Source: an uncultured Acidimicrobiales bacterium
Lineage (GTDB): Bacteria; Actinomycetota; Acidimicrobiia; Acidimicrobiales; CADCSY01
DNA length: 32,628 nucleotides
NCBI GenBank assembly: GCA_902805555.1
Contig: CADCSY010000016.1
Location: 1 to 32,628 of the forward strand
Direction of reading: 5' to 3'
The notes under the pieces are model-generated. The model searched no databases. It was not told where the DNA came from and was given only the letters and a program-made list of their open reading frames with translations. The translations under genes and the position numbers were made by a program. Below, piece by piece: positions 1 to 7,348 of this stretch; position 1 is the first letter of the stretch; each line of letters opens with the position of its first letter.

Positions 1-156
1 GCCGGCGCCGGACCGCCGCATCCCGGTCGTCCAGTGGCCGAAGGCGCTGCGCAGAACGTCGGTGGTCGCGGCGGCGACGAGGTGGATGCCGAGGTGGCGC
101 CCCTCCGCCAGCTCGGCCAGCGTCCCGTCCGGATCGAGCGCCAGCAACACGAGCTC
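1..156 (-). pseudogene. FtsK/SpoIIIE-like ATPase fragment (C-terminal part)
   Basis: The minus strand reads an open frame containing ALDPDGTLAELAEGRHLGIH and then LRSAFGHWTTGMRRSG, running off the left edge. The GRxLGIHLVAA block followed by LRS-(Y/F)GHWT-xxRRS resembles the region after Walker B in FtsK/SpoIIIE-type ATPases of actinobacteria, as I remember that family. Upstream of about 156 the frame stays open but loses all resemblance, and no Walker A or B motif or start codon is visible. I therefore read it as a broken 5' end with the C-terminus outside the window. The assignment rests on about 50 residues and is tentative. A functional short protein is unlikely. Confidence 0.4.
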
Positions 157-488
157 TCTGCGATCAGCACCCTGCCATCCTGCTTGAGGAGAGCAGCCGC
201 CGTGCTGCGAGGTCGATGGGCTGTGGGAAGCCGAGTGCCCCGAGGTCGATGAGTGTGAGGGTGTCGACGCCGCCGGCGTGCGACCCCACGACCTCCTCCT
301 CCCTGGGGGCAGAGACGTGAAGCTGCTACCAATCCACAAGTAGCGCGGTCTGGTGCGAGCGGGCCACCCCCACCCGCTTGGTCGGGGGCCGCTCCGATCA
401 TCCACTTGCGAAAGGCGCTGGAACAAGCGAGCCAGCAGTAGGGGCGGGTGCAGAGACGGTCCTGCGGAAGCGGAAGCGGAGCGACAGA
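157..488. other. 332-nt stretch without a recognisable gene
   Basis: No family is recognised here. The minus strand has a 41-codon frame from a GTG at 289 to a TGA at 164-166. It contains DTLTLIDLGALGFPQPIDLA, preceded by a purine-rich AGGGAGGAGGAGG stretch placed too close to the GTG to be an ideal ribosome binding site. It ends just before the FtsK-like scrap in another frame, so it could be part of the same decayed locus. Short plus-strand frames in this stretch look like noise. Confidence 0.3.
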
Positions 489-947
489 ATGCTGACGGTG
501 CGCATCAAGATCGTGGGACGAGACCTTCCCGGCCGCAGATGGTGTCGCGATGACGGTTCTGCACTCGAGAACGTGCACGTTGCGGTCCAGGTCGGGCGCA
601 TCCCGGTGGACCTCGTTCCAGGCAACGCGAGCGAGGCTCGTTGGGACATCGCGGTGGACGTCATCGAGAGCAAGGGAACGATCGATTTCCGCGGGTCGGC
701 GGTGAACGGCAGGCCCGGTGAGCGGTTCCTGTACTTGACCTGGGGGAACGTCGACGACGCTGGGGAGTTCGAGATGTTCCGTCGCGCAAAGCTGATGTTG
801 AACCGGGCGCCACGCGAACTCATCAGCGCAGCGCTCGACGGAGAGGGCGGGTTGGTCGCCTCGGTCGGCCTGACAGGCGCAGACGGCGGTCCTCGCTGTG
901 CTCGCGTCGAGCCTCCGCACCTCTGCTGGTCACTTGCCGACGGTTGA
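489..947 (+). CDS. DUF5990 family protein
   Basis: A 152-residue protein starting MLTVRIKIVGRDLPGRRW. It shows the features I associate with DUF5990: an N-terminal VRIxIVGRDLPG block, VHVAVQVGR and LVPGNA in the middle, then GRPGERFLYLTWG and FRRAKLMLNRAP, ending in LCWS. The function of the family is unknown and it has no predicted membrane segment. The ATG at 489 is preferred over an in-frame ATG 111 nt upstream because homology begins there and a GGAG lies 8-9 nt before it. The extra N-terminus of the longer frame is low-complexity. It appears intact although both flanks are decayed genes, and it is transcribed alone. There is a 95-nt gap before the next coding remnant. Confidence 0.75.
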   Translation: MLTVRIKIVGRDLPGRRWCRDDGSALENVHVAVQVGRIPVDLVPGNASEARWDIAVDVIESKGTIDFRGSAVNGRPGERFLYLTWGNVDDAGEFEMFRRAKLMLNRAPRELISAALDGEGGLVASVGLTGADGGPRCARVEPPHLCWSLADG

Positions 948-1042
948 CGCAACCCGTGGCCCCCGGTGCGGCCTGCAGCACCGCTGATCGGGCCAGGGTC
1001 GAGCCGGAGCAGCGTCATCCCCGCGCCGAGCAGGATGTCGGC

Positions 1043-1234
1043 ATGAACGTGACGGAGCTCTACTTCGGGGGCTGCGGCAACTGGACGATGGCGTGGGATC
1101 GCGCCGGGGAGGCGATTCATGCCGTGGGAGCAGCCGCCATCCTCCAAGCTCAGCGCGTCGAGACAGTTGAGGAGGCCGAAGCGGCTGGTCTCTGCGGTTC
1201 GCCCACAATCTTGATCGACGGCGAAGACCGACTC
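1043..1234 (+). pseudogene. Truncated thioredoxin/glutaredoxin-like protein
   Basis: The first 64 codons, from ATG at 1043, read like small actinobacterial thioredoxin-like proteins: MNVTELYFGGCGNW (usually CPNW), then RVETVEEAEAAG and GSPTILIDGED. C11 and C51 are visible, with a Gly where the Pro of the CPxW motif is expected. After GEDRL the family normally continues with a further 25-40 residues including another Cys. Here the frame instead runs into low-complexity sequence until a stop at 1475-1477. The C-terminus is replaced by an unrelated fragment in another frame, so it is probably a relic. A functional 144-residue product is possible but unlikely. Confidence 0.5.
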
Positions 1235-1436
1235 CGAGGGCGAGTGCACCACCACCTGCTCCAGCCTCGTGGCACGGACCACCAACGTGGCCGCCAACGG
1301 CAACCGCCTGTTCTTCCTCGAGACCAACATCGCGGGTCAGCTCAGCGTCGTCATCACGGGGGGGACCGGCCGCTTCGCTGGAGGACGTCAGGGCGAGCTG
1401 CTGCCTGCATCCAGCGAAGGAAGGGCAGCTCGTTGA
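1235..1436 (+). pseudogene. Fragment with a TGGTGRFAG motif (beta-barrel secreted-protein type)
   Basis: In a frame different from the preceding thioredoxin-like sequence, the plus strand reads NVAANGNRLFFLETNIAG followed by SVVITGGTGRFAGGRQGELL, ending at a TGA at 1434-1436. The pattern AANGDxLxx...xxxITGGTGRFAGAxG is common near the C-terminus of small secreted beta-barrel proteins of actinobacteria, related to the allene-oxide-cyclase fold. There is no start codon, signal peptide or N-terminal half. I read it as a scrap joined to the thioredoxin relic by a deletion. The family call rests on one motif. Confidence 0.35.
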
Positions 1437-1466
1437 ACCGTGCCCGTGCCCGTGGCGTGACCGCTA

Positions 1467-1488
1467 CGTGCCCGTAGCAGCGGGCACG
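1467..1488. terminator. 8-bp GC hairpin, possible terminator
   Basis: CGTGCCCG (1467-1474) pairs perfectly with CGGGCACG (1481-1488) around the loop TAGCAG. There is no U-tract on either strand. It lies 31 nt after the stop of the upstream remnant and about 84 nt past the 3' end of the minus-strand tRNA, so it could end transcription from either side. Assignment is from the inverted repeat only. Confidence 0.3.
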
Positions 1489-1571
1489 GGGCGGTGCGCG
1501 AGGGGTCTCACCGGTACGAGCCGCACTTCACGAAACACCCTTCGACCAGCACCTTCACAAGACTTCCTCGG

Positions 1572-1644
1572 TGGAGGTGAGGGGAATCGAACCCCTGACC
1601 TCTACATTGCGAACGTAGCGCTCTGCCAACTGAGCTACACCCCC
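1572..1644 (-). tRNA. tRNA-Ala (anticodon CGC)
   Basis: The minus strand folds into a full cloverleaf of 73 nt. The acceptor stem GGGGGTG pairs with CACCTCC and includes the G3:U70 wobble that identifies alanine tRNA. The D arm is GCTC-AGTTGGCA-GAGC. The anticodon arm CTACG-TTCGCAA-TGTAG has anticodon CGC, which reads GCG codons. The T arm is AGGGG-TTCGATT-CCCCT. Discriminator base is A73. The next genomic bases are CCG, so the terminal CCA is not encoded and must be added enzymatically. It is a single tRNA, not part of a cluster. The GCG codon it serves is frequent in this GC-rich genome. Confidence 0.95.
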
Positions 1645-1833
1645 GAGGGACACGTGAGCCTAGCGGCCACCACGACGGCCCTCGTCCTCGAGGGAGGGCC
1701 ACCGCACGTGCGGTCGGAGCGGCACGGGTGCAGCCCGGCAGCGGGTTCGGGCTCCCAGCTCGGCAGGCCCCCTGACGGCCTCGCCGGGCGACGGGTCATC
1801 CGCACGTCGGGTCCGTGTTGCGTCCGGTGCGAG

Positions 1834-1913
1834 GCCGCCGGTGACCACGTGGTTGTTGGTGACGGCGATGCCGCCGGGCCCTCCTCGTCGCCGCCCACGA
1901 ACACCTCGAGGGC
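1834..1913 (-). pseudogene. Displaced and inverted piece of an HtrA-like protease (catalytic His motif)
   Basis: On the minus strand, 1834-1875 encodes GGIAVTNNHVVTGG, the block around the catalytic His of HtrA/DegP-type serine proteases. Just upstream on the same strand, in another frame, 1877-1913 encodes LEVFVGGDEEGP, which resembles the strand that normally follows the His motif. The Ser motif of the same kind of enzyme lies on the plus strand starting immediately after (1909 onward). The two pieces are therefore inverted relative to the rest, and their order is also swapped. A single clean inversion does not explain this. It is not expressible as a protease. Confidence 0.5.
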
Positions 1914-2938
1914 CGCCGGCGACACCGACTGGGCGTCGGTCGAGTCCGTCATCGAGCACGACGCCAACATCCAGCCCGGGAACTCGGGTGGCCCGCTGGT
2001 CAGCGCGGCCGACGGGAGCGTGGTCGGGGTCAACGACGCAGGCCCGACCCCGGGACGGGCACATCCCAGTTCTTCGCCGTCGGCGCGTCACTGGCCGAGG
2101 AGACCGTCGAGCAGCTCGAGCGGGTGGACGTCCTGTCGCTCGGTGTGAACGGGCGGGCGATCGAGGACCCGACGACCGGTCTCTCCGGCATCTGGGTGTC
2201 GTCGGTCGACACCAACAGCCCGGCCGGCGAGCTCGGCCTCCGTGGCGGCGACATCATCGAGAAGATCGAAGGCCTCTCGGTGGGCGCCGACGGGACCATG
2301 GAGGAGCACTGCAGCGTCCTCGAGAGCCACGACCCGCGGACAAGCTGGCGACGCAGGTCCTCCGCTTCTCCGAGGACGCCCGCTTCCGAGGGGAGTTCGG
2401 CGGCGACGAGCTCGTCCCGTTCGAGTCGCTCGAGCAGGCGGTGGAGGAGCAGACCGGTGGCCTCGGCGAGGAGGGCGAGTCCTACACCGAGCTCGTCCAG
2501 GTGCAGGACGACAGCGGGACGATCACCGTGGACGTCCCCGCCGCATGGCAGGAGGTCAACGGCGCGTCGCTGGAGGGCGGGATCCCCGACCTCGTCGCTG
2601 CGCCCGACCTCGCGGCGTTCAACGAGACGTGGTCGGCCGCAGGGGTGAACGTCCGTGCGCTCGAGGGCGGCCAGGACACGAACGCCCTGCTGGACGAGCT
2701 CGCCGGCAACGTCGCCGACGCCTGCACCGACAGCGGTCGTGAGGACTACGACGACGGGCTCTACTCCGGGCGCATCCAGTACTACAGCGCCTGCGAGGGC
2801 TCGGACGCGGTCGTGGTGGGGATCGCCGCCCAGCCCGCCGACGCGAGCTTCACCGTCCTCGTCATCGTGCAGCTCGAGACGAGCGCCGACCTCGGCGCAC
2901 TCGACAGGATCATCGAGACGTTCACCGTCAGCTTCTAG
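1909..2938 (+). pseudogene. HtrA-like serine protease remnant with PDZ domain, frameshifted twice
   Basis: Three plus-strand frames join into one protease C-terminal part. Frame 1 (from 1909) gives AAGDTDWASVESVIEHDANI and the catalytic motif QPGNSGGP with Ser codon at 1984-1986. Frame 2 (from about 2055) gives TGTSQFFAVG and a PDZ domain with SPAGELGLRGGDIIEKIEG. Frame 3 (from about 2336 to 2938) gives a C-terminal domain with VDVPAAWQEVNG that ends ALDRIIETFTVSF. Each junction is explained by loss of one base in a G/C run (near 2051-2054 and 2333-2337). The N-terminal half, including any signal peptide, catalytic Asp region and start codon, is missing. The His block sits inverted just upstream. 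The single-base losses could be sequencing errors, but the missing and inverted N-terminus argues for a true pseudogene. Confidence 0.7.
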
Positions 2939-2943
2939 GCAGG

Positions 2944-2961
2944 CGGGCGGCGCGCCGCCCG
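2944..2961. terminator. Bidirectional hairpin between convergent genes
   Basis: An 18-bp perfect palindrome forms a 7-bp stem CGGGCGG/CCGCCCG with a CGCG loop. It lies six bases after the protease remnant's stop and eight bases from the stop of the minus-strand membrane protein, a position fitting a shared terminator. No U-tract is present on either side. Confidence 0.5.
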
Positions 2962-2968
2962 TCCACCG

Positions 2969-3478
2969 TCAGCTGCCGTACTGGCGGAGCGCCATCGCCG
3001 GCTGGTGCGGCGGCGTGGTGTTCGACGGCTGCGACGCGGACGGGAGGTGGCGGACCTTCGCCCTGCGCTCGTCACTGATGCGCCTGCTCCGCACGAGCAG
3101 CGCCACGTACGCGACGAACAGCACGTCGAGCACCAGGTGGACGGCGTGGAGGACGCCGAGCCCCGGGACGAAGCCGAGGGCGAACGAGCCGACCACGGCT
3201 GCGAGCAGCCCGAACACGATGGACCGCCGGCGCTGGCGGGCGGCCGCCCTCCGCTCGCGAGCGGTCCCAGTTCGCCGCTGGGCGACTGCCTCGTGCACGC
3301 CTGCACCCGCCGCCCCCATCTGCTCGACCTGCGCTCGACGGAGGCCGGTCTGCCCCAGGACCGAGAGCTGCCGCTGGAACGCCCCGACCGAGTCACCGGG
3401 CCGGTTCTCCGCACGGTGGCGGAGGTGCCGGGGGACGAGCACCACCGCCCAGATGAGGGCAAGGACGAGCAAGACCAT
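2969..3478 (-). CDS. GlpR-like membrane protein next to moeA/glp cluster
   Basis: A 169-residue protein with one N-terminal membrane helix (MVLLVLALIWAVVLVPRHLR). A basic, probably cytoplasmic middle follows, with a QRRTGTARERRAAARQRRR stretch. Then come two hydrophobic segments (about residues 86-108 and 112-128) and a basic tail. There is no enzyme motif. In many Actinomycetota a membrane protein starting with a similar 'xxWxxVLVPxxxR' helix lies beside galU and the gephyrin-like glp gene. In corynebacteria this protein, GlpR, is the receptor of Glp in the divisome. The position and N-terminal helix fit, so GlpR-like is my inference. Start ATG at 3478 follows a GGAGGG 12-17 nt upstream, and a TACGTT -10-like element lies at 3522-3527. 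It sits 180 nt after moaC. Confidence 0.6.
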   Translation of the reverse strand: MVLLVLALIWAVVLVPRHLRHRAENRPGDSVGAFQRQLSVLGQTGLRRAQVEQMGAAGAGVHEAVAQRRTGTARERRAAARQRRRSIVFGLLAAVVGSFALGFVPGLGVLHAVHLVLDVLFVAYVALLVRSRRISDERRAKVRHLPSASQPSNTTPPHQPAMALRQYGS

Positions 3479-3658
3479 GAGCTGCGGCGCCCTCCGAACC
3501 TCGGGATCCCGTGTGAGGCGGAACGTATCCGGGGGTCCCCGCGCCGCGGTGGATGGTCGACCTCGGCCGCCACGGTTGGTGACGCAGCCTGCGCCCTGGT
3601 GGTCGCCCGAAGCCGACCAGGCGGCCCCGCGTCGCGGTCCAGGGCCTCCGGGGGAGGG

Positions 3659-4153
3659 TCAGCCGCCGTCCTCGTCGCCCTTGCGGCGGTACACCCCGGA
3701 GCGCCCGCCCGTCTTCTCCCAGAGGGCGAGCTCGCCGATCGACATGGAGCGGTCGGCCGACTTGCACATGTCGTAGATCGTCAGCGCCGCGACGGAGCAG
3801 GCGGTGAGCGCCTCCATCTCCACCCCCGTCTTGTCGATGGTCTCGACCTGCGCCTCGATCTCGATCCAGGTGTCGTCGATCGTGAAGTTGATGAGCACGG
3901 AGCCGACCATGAGCTGGTGGCACAGCGGGATGAGGTCGGGGGTGCGCTTCGCTGCCTGGATGCCGGCGACCCGGGCGACGGCGAGGACGTCGCCCTTGGT
4001 CACCGCGCCCCTCGCCACCAACGCCGTGGTCTCCGCCGCCATGTGCACCCGGCACCGCGCCATGGCTCGCCGGTGGGTCGCCTCCTTCGGGGTGACGTCC
4101 ACCATCCGGGCCCGGCCGAGGGGGTCGAGGTGCGTCAGGCCACGATCAGACAT
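3659..4153 (-). CDS. moaC: Cyclic pyranopterin monophosphate synthase MoaC
   Basis: Converts the MoaA product (3',8-cyclo-GTP) to cyclic pyranopterin monophosphate in molybdenum cofactor synthesis, in the cytoplasm. The 164-residue protein is of normal length. It shows the family blocks MVDVTPKEATHRRAMA (17-32), TPDLIPLCHQL (71-81), VETIDKTGVEMEALTACSVA (103-122) and ALTIYDMCKSAD (123-134). Asp128 and Lys131 match the catalytic pair known from E. coli MoaC. The start at 4153 is chosen because MoaC homology begins there and TAGGCT lies exactly 7 nt upstream, the leaderless-promoter spacing seen elsewhere in the window. The long upstream extension of the frame is antisense noise. It is 62 nt downstream of moaA and may be transcribed both with it and from its own promoter. 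Confidence 0.95.
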   Translation of the reverse strand: MSDRGLTHLDPLGRARMVDVTPKEATHRRAMARCRVHMAAETTALVARGAVTKGDVLAVARVAGIQAAKRTPDLIPLCHQLMVGSVLINFTIDDTWIEIEAQVETIDKTGVEMEALTACSVAALTIYDMCKSADRSMSIGELALWEKTGGRSGVYRRKGDEDGG

Positions 4154-4160
4154 GCCGTGG

Positions 4161-4166
4161 AGCCTA
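4161..4166 (-). promoter_or_regulatory. Leaderless -10 element of moaC
   Basis: TAGGCT on the minus strand, 7 nt before the ATG of moaC. No Shine-Dalgarno sequence lies between. It matches the TANNNT leaderless arrangement repeated in this window. Confidence 0.5.
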
Positions 4167-4215
4167 CGCCAGCGCTCCTTCCCGGAAGCCGACGCCGGCG
4201 TCGGTGGCGGGCGGC

Positions 4216-5232
4216 TCAGCCGCCGATCCGCGACATCGAGCGTGGCGGCTGCACGAAGGTCACCGCCCCGATCTGGTGGCCGGCCCGCTTCCCGGCCACG
4301 CATGCTGCGATCGCCGACGTCAGGTCGTCGTCGCTGGCCGGGCTGCGGAGCAGGGCCCGCAGATCGGTCTCGTCGTGGGAGAACAGGCAGCTCCGCAGCG
4401 CACCCTCGGCGGTCAGGCGCACGCGGTCGCACGAGCCGCAGAAGGGCTCGGTGACGCTGGAGATCGCACCGACGGTGCCGAGGCCGTCGTCATAGGCCCA
4501 CACCGCCGCCGGCTCAGACCCCCGAGCGAGCGGGTGGAGGGGGTGCACGGCAGCGATGGCCGCGATGATCTCCTCCCCGGCGACGACGGCGCCGGGGGAC
4601 CAGCTGTGATCCTCGTCGAGGGGCATCCACTCGATGAAGCGCACCTCGACGCCCCGGTCCCGGCCGAAGGTGGCGAGGTCGACGATCTCGTCGTCGTTCA
4701 CGCCGCGCATGCACACGACGTTGAGCTTCACGGGACCGAGCCCGGCGGCCACCGCCGCGTCGACGCCGGCGAGGACGTCGGCGAGCCGGTCGCGGCGGGT
4801 GAGCTCGAGGAAGCGGTCCGGGCGGAGGGTGTCGAGCGAGATGTTCACCCTCGAGAGCCCGGCGTCGGCGTAGGCCTGCGCCTGGCTCGCAAGCGTGAGG
4901 CCGTTCGTGGTCATCGAGACCTCGACCCCGAGTGCCGCCAGCTTCGCCACGAGCACCGGCAGGTGCGCACGAACGGTCGGCTCCCCTCCGGTCAGGCGGA
5001 TGCTCTCGAACCCGAAGCGCTCCACCGCCAGCCTCGCCACCCGCTCGAGCTCCTCGAACGTGAGGACCTGGTCCCGCGGGAGCCACTGCATCCCCTCCTC
5101 CGGCATGCAGTACGTGCACCTGAGGTTGCACCGGTCGGTCACCGAGATGCGCAGGTCGCGGTGCACCCGGCCGAAGCCGTCGACGAGAGGGGTCACCACC
5201 GTGCCAGCGTACGGCCGCCCCGCCGCGGTCAC
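4216..5232 (-). CDS. moaA: GTP 3',8-cyclase MoaA (radical SAM)
   Basis: First enzyme of molybdenum cofactor synthesis, rearranging GTP to 3',8-cyclo-GTP with SAM radical chemistry. The 338-residue protein has the N-terminal radical-SAM [4Fe-4S] motif C35-x3-C39-x2-C42 (TDRCNLRCTYCMP), the SAM-binding TGGEP (81-85), the second cluster ligands C265, C268 and C282 (FCGSCDRVRLTAEGALRSC), and the C-terminal Gly-Gly (337-338) needed for catalysis. The GTG start at 5232 overlaps the moeA/glp stop as GTGA, so translation is probably coupled. A GTG 36 nt further in could also serve. Substrate flow continues to MoaC, encoded next. MoaD, MoaE, MogA and MobA are not in the window. Confidence 0.95.
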   Translation of the reverse strand: MTAAGRPYAGTVVTPLVDGFGRVHRDLRISVTDRCNLRCTYCMPEEGMQWLPRDQVLTFEELERVARLAVERFGFESIRLTGGEPTVRAHLPVLVAKLAALGVEVSMTTNGLTLASQAQAYADAGLSRVNISLDTLRPDRFLELTRRDRLADVLAGVDAAVAAGLGPVKLNVVCMRGVNDDEIVDLATFGRDRGVEVRFIEWMPLDEDHSWSPGAVVAGEEIIAAIAAVHPLHPLARGSEPAAVWAYDDGLGTVGAISSVTEPFCGSCDRVRLTAEGALRSCLFSHDETDLRALLRSPASDDDLTSAIAACVAGKRAGHQIGAVTFVQPPRSMSRIGG

Positions 5233-6437
5233 CCCAGGAGCAGCGCGGCCACCTCGGCCCCGGCGTTGACCCCGTCACCGTCCGGGAGCACGACGAGCGC
5301 GTCGGCGCCCGCCATCGCCGCCAGCTGGTGCGACCCCTGGCCGCTGACGGGGGCCACGTGGACCCTGCCGTCGGCCTCGACGGAGGACCGCACCCGCACG
5401 AAGTGGGTCTTGCCGTCGGGGTCCCGCTCGAAGCCGACGTCGGCCACCGCAGGGACCTGCTGCCGGTGGACCTCCGCGTGGCCCATGAGCGCCCGCAACC
5501 CGGGCCTCGCCAGGAGCTCGAAGCTGACGAGCGACGACACGGGGTTGCCCGGCAGCCCGAAGACCGGGACGCCGCCGACGACCCCGAAGGCGAACGGCTT
5601 GGCCGGCCGGATGGCGATCTGCATCCAGCGCATCTCCCCCAGCTCGTCGAGCACCGCCTTGGCCAGGTCGAAGTCGCCGACGCTGACGCCGCCGCTGGTG
5701 ACGAGCGCGTCGCAACCCTCGACGCCATTGCTGACGGCCTCGACCAGGGCGGTCCGGTCGTCGCGGACGATGCCGAGGTCGACGGGCGTGCAACCCGCCT
5801 GGGCGACGAGCGCGAGGAGCATGGGACGGTTGGCGTCGCGGATCTGCCCCGGACCGAGGGGCTCCCCCGGGGCCACGAGCTCGTCGCCGGTCGAGAGCAC
5901 ACCGACCCGTGGCCTCCGGTGGCACGGGGCTCGCGAGGCGCCGAGGCTGGCGAGCACGCCGAGCACGCCTGGGGTCAGCACGGTCCCCTTGGCGAGCACC
6001 ACGTCCCCGGCTGCGATGTCGCTCCCCGCTCGCCGCACGGAGGTGCCGAGCTGCACCTCCTCGGCGATCCGGACCGTGCCGGGCGAGGAGCCCGGCTCGG
6101 TGAGCTCGACCATGACGATGGCGTCGGCGCCGGCAGGGAGCGGTGCGCCCGTCATGATCCGCAACGCCTGTCCCGGTCCGACGACGACGTCCGAGCTGGC
6201 GCCTGCGGCGAGGGTCCCGAGCTCGGTGAGCTCGCAGGGCGCCGACACGGTGTCGGAGGCCCGCACGGCGTAGCCGTCCATGGCGGAGTTGTCGAAGGGC
6301 GGGACCGAGCTCTCGGCGGTGATCGGGACCGACGCCACGAGGCCGAGCGCGTCGCCGAGGCGGACGGCCGAGGGGTGCAGCGGGGCGCAGGCGGCCAGGA
6401 CGTGTGCCTGCGCCTCGGCCAGCGGCAGCAGCGGCAT
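5229..6437 (-). CDS. moeA: Molybdopterin molybdotransferase MoeA / gephyrin-like Glp
   Basis: A 402-residue MoeA-family protein that inserts molybdate into adenylylated molybdopterin. Blocks in order are PPFDNSAMDGYAV, RIMTGAPLPAGADAIVMVE, GVLSTGDELVAPGEPLGPGQ, the MPT-binding TSGGVSVGDFD, IRPAKPFAFG and GLPGNPVSSLVSFELLARPG, with a C-terminal beta-barrel domain. It follows galU with an ATGA overlap (6435-6439) and precedes moaA with a GTGA overlap. This places it in the actinobacterial galU-glp-glpR context. There the family member Glp has been reported as a divisome component in corynebacteria. Which role dominates here cannot be told from sequence. The presence of moaA and moaC in the same operon favours a true cofactor function, perhaps with both. 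Confidence 0.9.
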   Translation of the reverse strand: MPLLPLAEAQAHVLAACAPLHPSAVRLGDALGLVASVPITAESSVPPFDNSAMDGYAVRASDTVSAPCELTELGTLAAGASSDVVVGPGQALRIMTGAPLPAGADAIVMVELTEPGSSPGTVRIAEEVQLGTSVRRAGSDIAAGDVVLAKGTVLTPGVLGVLASLGASRAPCHRRPRVGVLSTGDELVAPGEPLGPGQIRDANRPMLLALVAQAGCTPVDLGIVRDDRTALVEAVSNGVEGCDALVTSGGVSVGDFDLAKAVLDELGEMRWMQIAIRPAKPFAFGVVGGVPVFGLPGNPVSSLVSFELLARPGLRALMGHAEVHRQQVPAVADVGFERDPDGKTHFVRVRSSVEADGRVHVAPVSGQGSHQLAAMAGADALVVLPDGDGVNAGAEVAALLLG

Positions 6438-7348
6438 CAGCCCTCGACGCCGCCGGTGGCCACGAACTCGCGCAGGAACGCTCGGAAGGCGGGCCCGAGG
6501 TCGGGCCGCGCCGCCGCCAGCTCGACCATCGCCCGCAGGTAGTCGATCTTGTTGCCGATGTCGTAGCGCCCTGCGCTGAAGACGTAGCCGTACACCGGCT
6601 CCTCGGCCAGGAGCAGGGCGATGGCGTCGGTGAGCTGGATCTCGCCGCCCTTGCCGGGGGTGGTCCGCTCGATGGCGTCGAAGATCTGCGGGCCGAACAC
6701 GTAGCGGCCCATCACCGCGAGGTCGGAGGGGGCGTCGGCCGGCGCCGGCTTCTCCACGATGCCGGCCAGGCGGACGAGCCCGGAACCGTCGTCGGGGGCG
6801 GGGTCGGCGCAGCCGTAGAAGGCGATCTCGTCGTGCGGCACCTGGCGCAGCGCCACCACGGTGGCCCCCGTCCTGCGGTGGGCGTCGAGCATGCTGGTGA
6901 GGACGGCTGACTCGTCCACCATGATGTCGTCGGGCAGGAGCACGGCGAACGACTCGTCCCCCACGTGGTGGCGGGCCGTGCCCACCGCGTGGCCGAGGCC
7001 GAGGGGCTCCCCCTGGCGCACGTAGTGCGGGGTGGCGAGGGCAGCCACGGCCTCCATCTCCTCGACCAGCCCGTGCTTGCCCCCGGCCGCGAGCTCACGC
7101 TCGAGCTCGGGGCTCCGGTCGAAGTGGTCCTCGATCGCCCGCTTGTTCCGGCCCGTGATGACGAGGAGGTCGGTGAGGCCGGCCGCCGCCGCCTCCTCCA
7201 CCACGTACTGGATCGCCGGCTTGTCGACGACCGGCAGCATCTCCTTCGGCTGCGCCTTGGTGGCGGGGAGGAACCGGGTCCCGAGCCCGGCTGCGGGGAT
7301 CACCGCCTTGCGGACGGGCGGTCGGGCGGGCGGTCGGTGATCGGTCAC
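6437..7348 (-). CDS. galU: UTP-glucose-1-phosphate uridylyltransferase GalU
   Basis: Makes UDP-glucose from UTP and glucose-1-phosphate for cell-envelope glycans. The 303-residue product has the nucleotidyltransferase signature KAVIPAAGLGTRFLPATKAQ (14-33), PKEMLPVVDKPAIQYVVEEA, LGLGHAVGTAR, LPDDIM with the metal-binding Asp, GIVEKP and GGEIQLTDAI, all typical of bacterial GalU. Homology begins at the GTG at 7348, preceded by AGAGAGG about 5 nt upstream. The long upstream open frame shows no galU homology and is out of frame with the GGDEF relic found there. It begins the minus-strand galU-moeA-moaA run. The stop of a GGDEF remnant overlaps its start codon. Confidence 0.93.
   Translation of the reverse strand: MTDHRPPARPPVRKAVIPAAGLGTRFLPATKAQPKEMLPVVDKPAIQYVVEEAAAAGLTDLLVITGRNKRAIEDHFDRSPELERELAAGGKHGLVEEMEAVAALATPHYVRQGEPLGLGHAVGTARHHVGDESFAVLLPDDIMVDESAVLTSMLDAHRRTGATVVALRQVPHDEIAFYGCADPAPDDGSGLVRLAGIVEKPAPADAPSDLAVMGRYVFGPQIFDAIERTTPGKGGEIQLTDAIALLLAEEPVYGYVFSAGRYDIGNKIDYLRAMVELAAARPDLGPAFRAFLREFVATGGVEG

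Noticed and set aside
3005..4495. Long plus-strand ORF opposite the glpR-like gene, moaC and part of moaA
   Set aside because: Sequence is Arg/His/Pro-rich antisense of well-recognised genes in very GC-rich DNA. No domain is visible.
4204..6273. 689-codon plus-strand ORF opposite moaA and moeA
   Set aside because: Antisense of two clearly conserved enzymes. Composition (His/Asp/Gly/Arg) is typical of shadow frames.
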